This document shows, piece by piece, positions 6,553 through 6,707 of a stretch of DNA of 6,707 nucleotides. The translations under genes were made by a program, and so were the position numbers. Position 1 is the stretch's first letter, and each line of letters begins with the position of its first letter. Under the pieces are notes generated by a model. That model did no database searches, was not told where the DNA came from, and saw nothing but the letters and a program-made list of their open reading frames with translations. The DNA lies in NCBI GenBank assembly GCA_021732945.1, contig JAKFWB010000508.1, positions 1-6,707 on the forward strand, given 5' to 3'. This DNA comes from Porphyrobacter sp. (GTDB lineage Bacteria > Pseudomonadota > Alphaproteobacteria > Sphingomonadales > Sphingomonadaceae).

Positions 6553-6621
6553 TGCAGCTATCCTCAGTAAAGCGTCCGATAGAGAAAGCCGATGGCTTCG
6601 ATCCAACCGATGAGGCACAGG
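6553..6621. promoter_or_regulatory. Divergent control region between the regulator and the edge gene
   Basis: These 69 bases separate the two divergent starts. They contain a perfect 13-base palindrome AAGCC-GAT-GGCTT (6586-6598), a direct repeat CCGATG (6589-6594 and 6607-6612), and the GAGG ribosome binding site (6612-6615) of the plus-strand gene. The palindrome is a candidate operator, but it does not match the known CRP or FNR consensus. No clear promoter pair was seen. Confidence 0.3.
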
Positions 6622-6707
6622 ATGAACTGGAAAAAGGTTTTGGCAACTGCGGTGCTTGCGATTGGCGTAGCATTATCGCCCGCCCACATTGCGCAGGCAC
6701 AATCGAT
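6622..6707 (+). CDS. Start of a secreted protein (right edge, first 28 codons)
   Basis: An ATG at 6622 has GAGG 6 bases upstream and opens a frame that runs off the window. The 28 visible residues form a textbook Sec signal peptide: a charged start MNWKKV, a hydrophobic core LATAVLAIGVAL, and an AQA site at 24-26 before Gln27. The product is therefore exported to the periplasm, the outer membrane or outside the cell. Nothing of the mature protein is visible, so no family can be named. It diverges from the Crp/Fnr-family regulator and is a natural candidate target of it. Confidence 0.75.
   Translation, partial: MNWKKVLATAVLAIGVALSPAHIAQAQS

Overview
The window looks like chromosomal DNA of an alphaproteobacterium, most likely a sphingomonad (Sphingomonadales). 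The evidence is the high GC, a MipZ-type ATPase (an alphaproteobacterial hallmark), and a phosphomannomutase closely resembling the bifunctional PgmG type of Sphingomonas. These assignments come from reading motifs by eye; no search was run.

Left part (1-3257) is conserved housekeeping sequence. On the minus strand lie a phosphomannomutase/phosphoglucomutase cut by the left edge (1-825), a small membrane-anchored J-domain protein (973-1302) and the division-site ATPase MipZ (1302-2159). The last two overlap by one base (TGATG) and are probably translationally coupled. PanC (pantoate--beta-alanine ligase, 2258-3124) diverges from mipZ on the plus strand with a GTG start and a strong ribosome binding site. 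It is followed by a tRNA-Gly(TCC) gene with encoded CCA (3184-3257) and a Rho-independent terminator (3292-3319).

Middle part (3320-4017) has no intact gene. It holds the decayed C-terminal end of a P4-type tyrosine integrase (about 3445-3714), recognisable from its HGFR box, LAH box and tyrosine, and broken by two adjacent TAG codons. An integrase relic just downstream of a tRNA gene is the usual scar of an integrated island, so the sequence to the right may be acquired.

Right part (4018-6707) holds an exported DUF1254/DUF1214 protein (4018-5433, minus), a 420-base gene-free stretch with a tiered 52-base inverted repeat, and a Crp/Fnr-family regulator (5854-6552, minus). The regulator lacks the arginine that contacts cAMP in CRP. 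Diverging from it is the first 28 codons of another secreted protein that runs off the right edge. The regulator may control this divergent gene and perhaps the DUF1254 gene, but that is inference from position only.

I found no CRISPR array, no intact mobile element and no clear new multi-gene system. The most notable items are the integrase scar, the Pam18-like J-protein coupled to mipZ, the atypical Crp-family regulator and the 5631-5682 hairpin.
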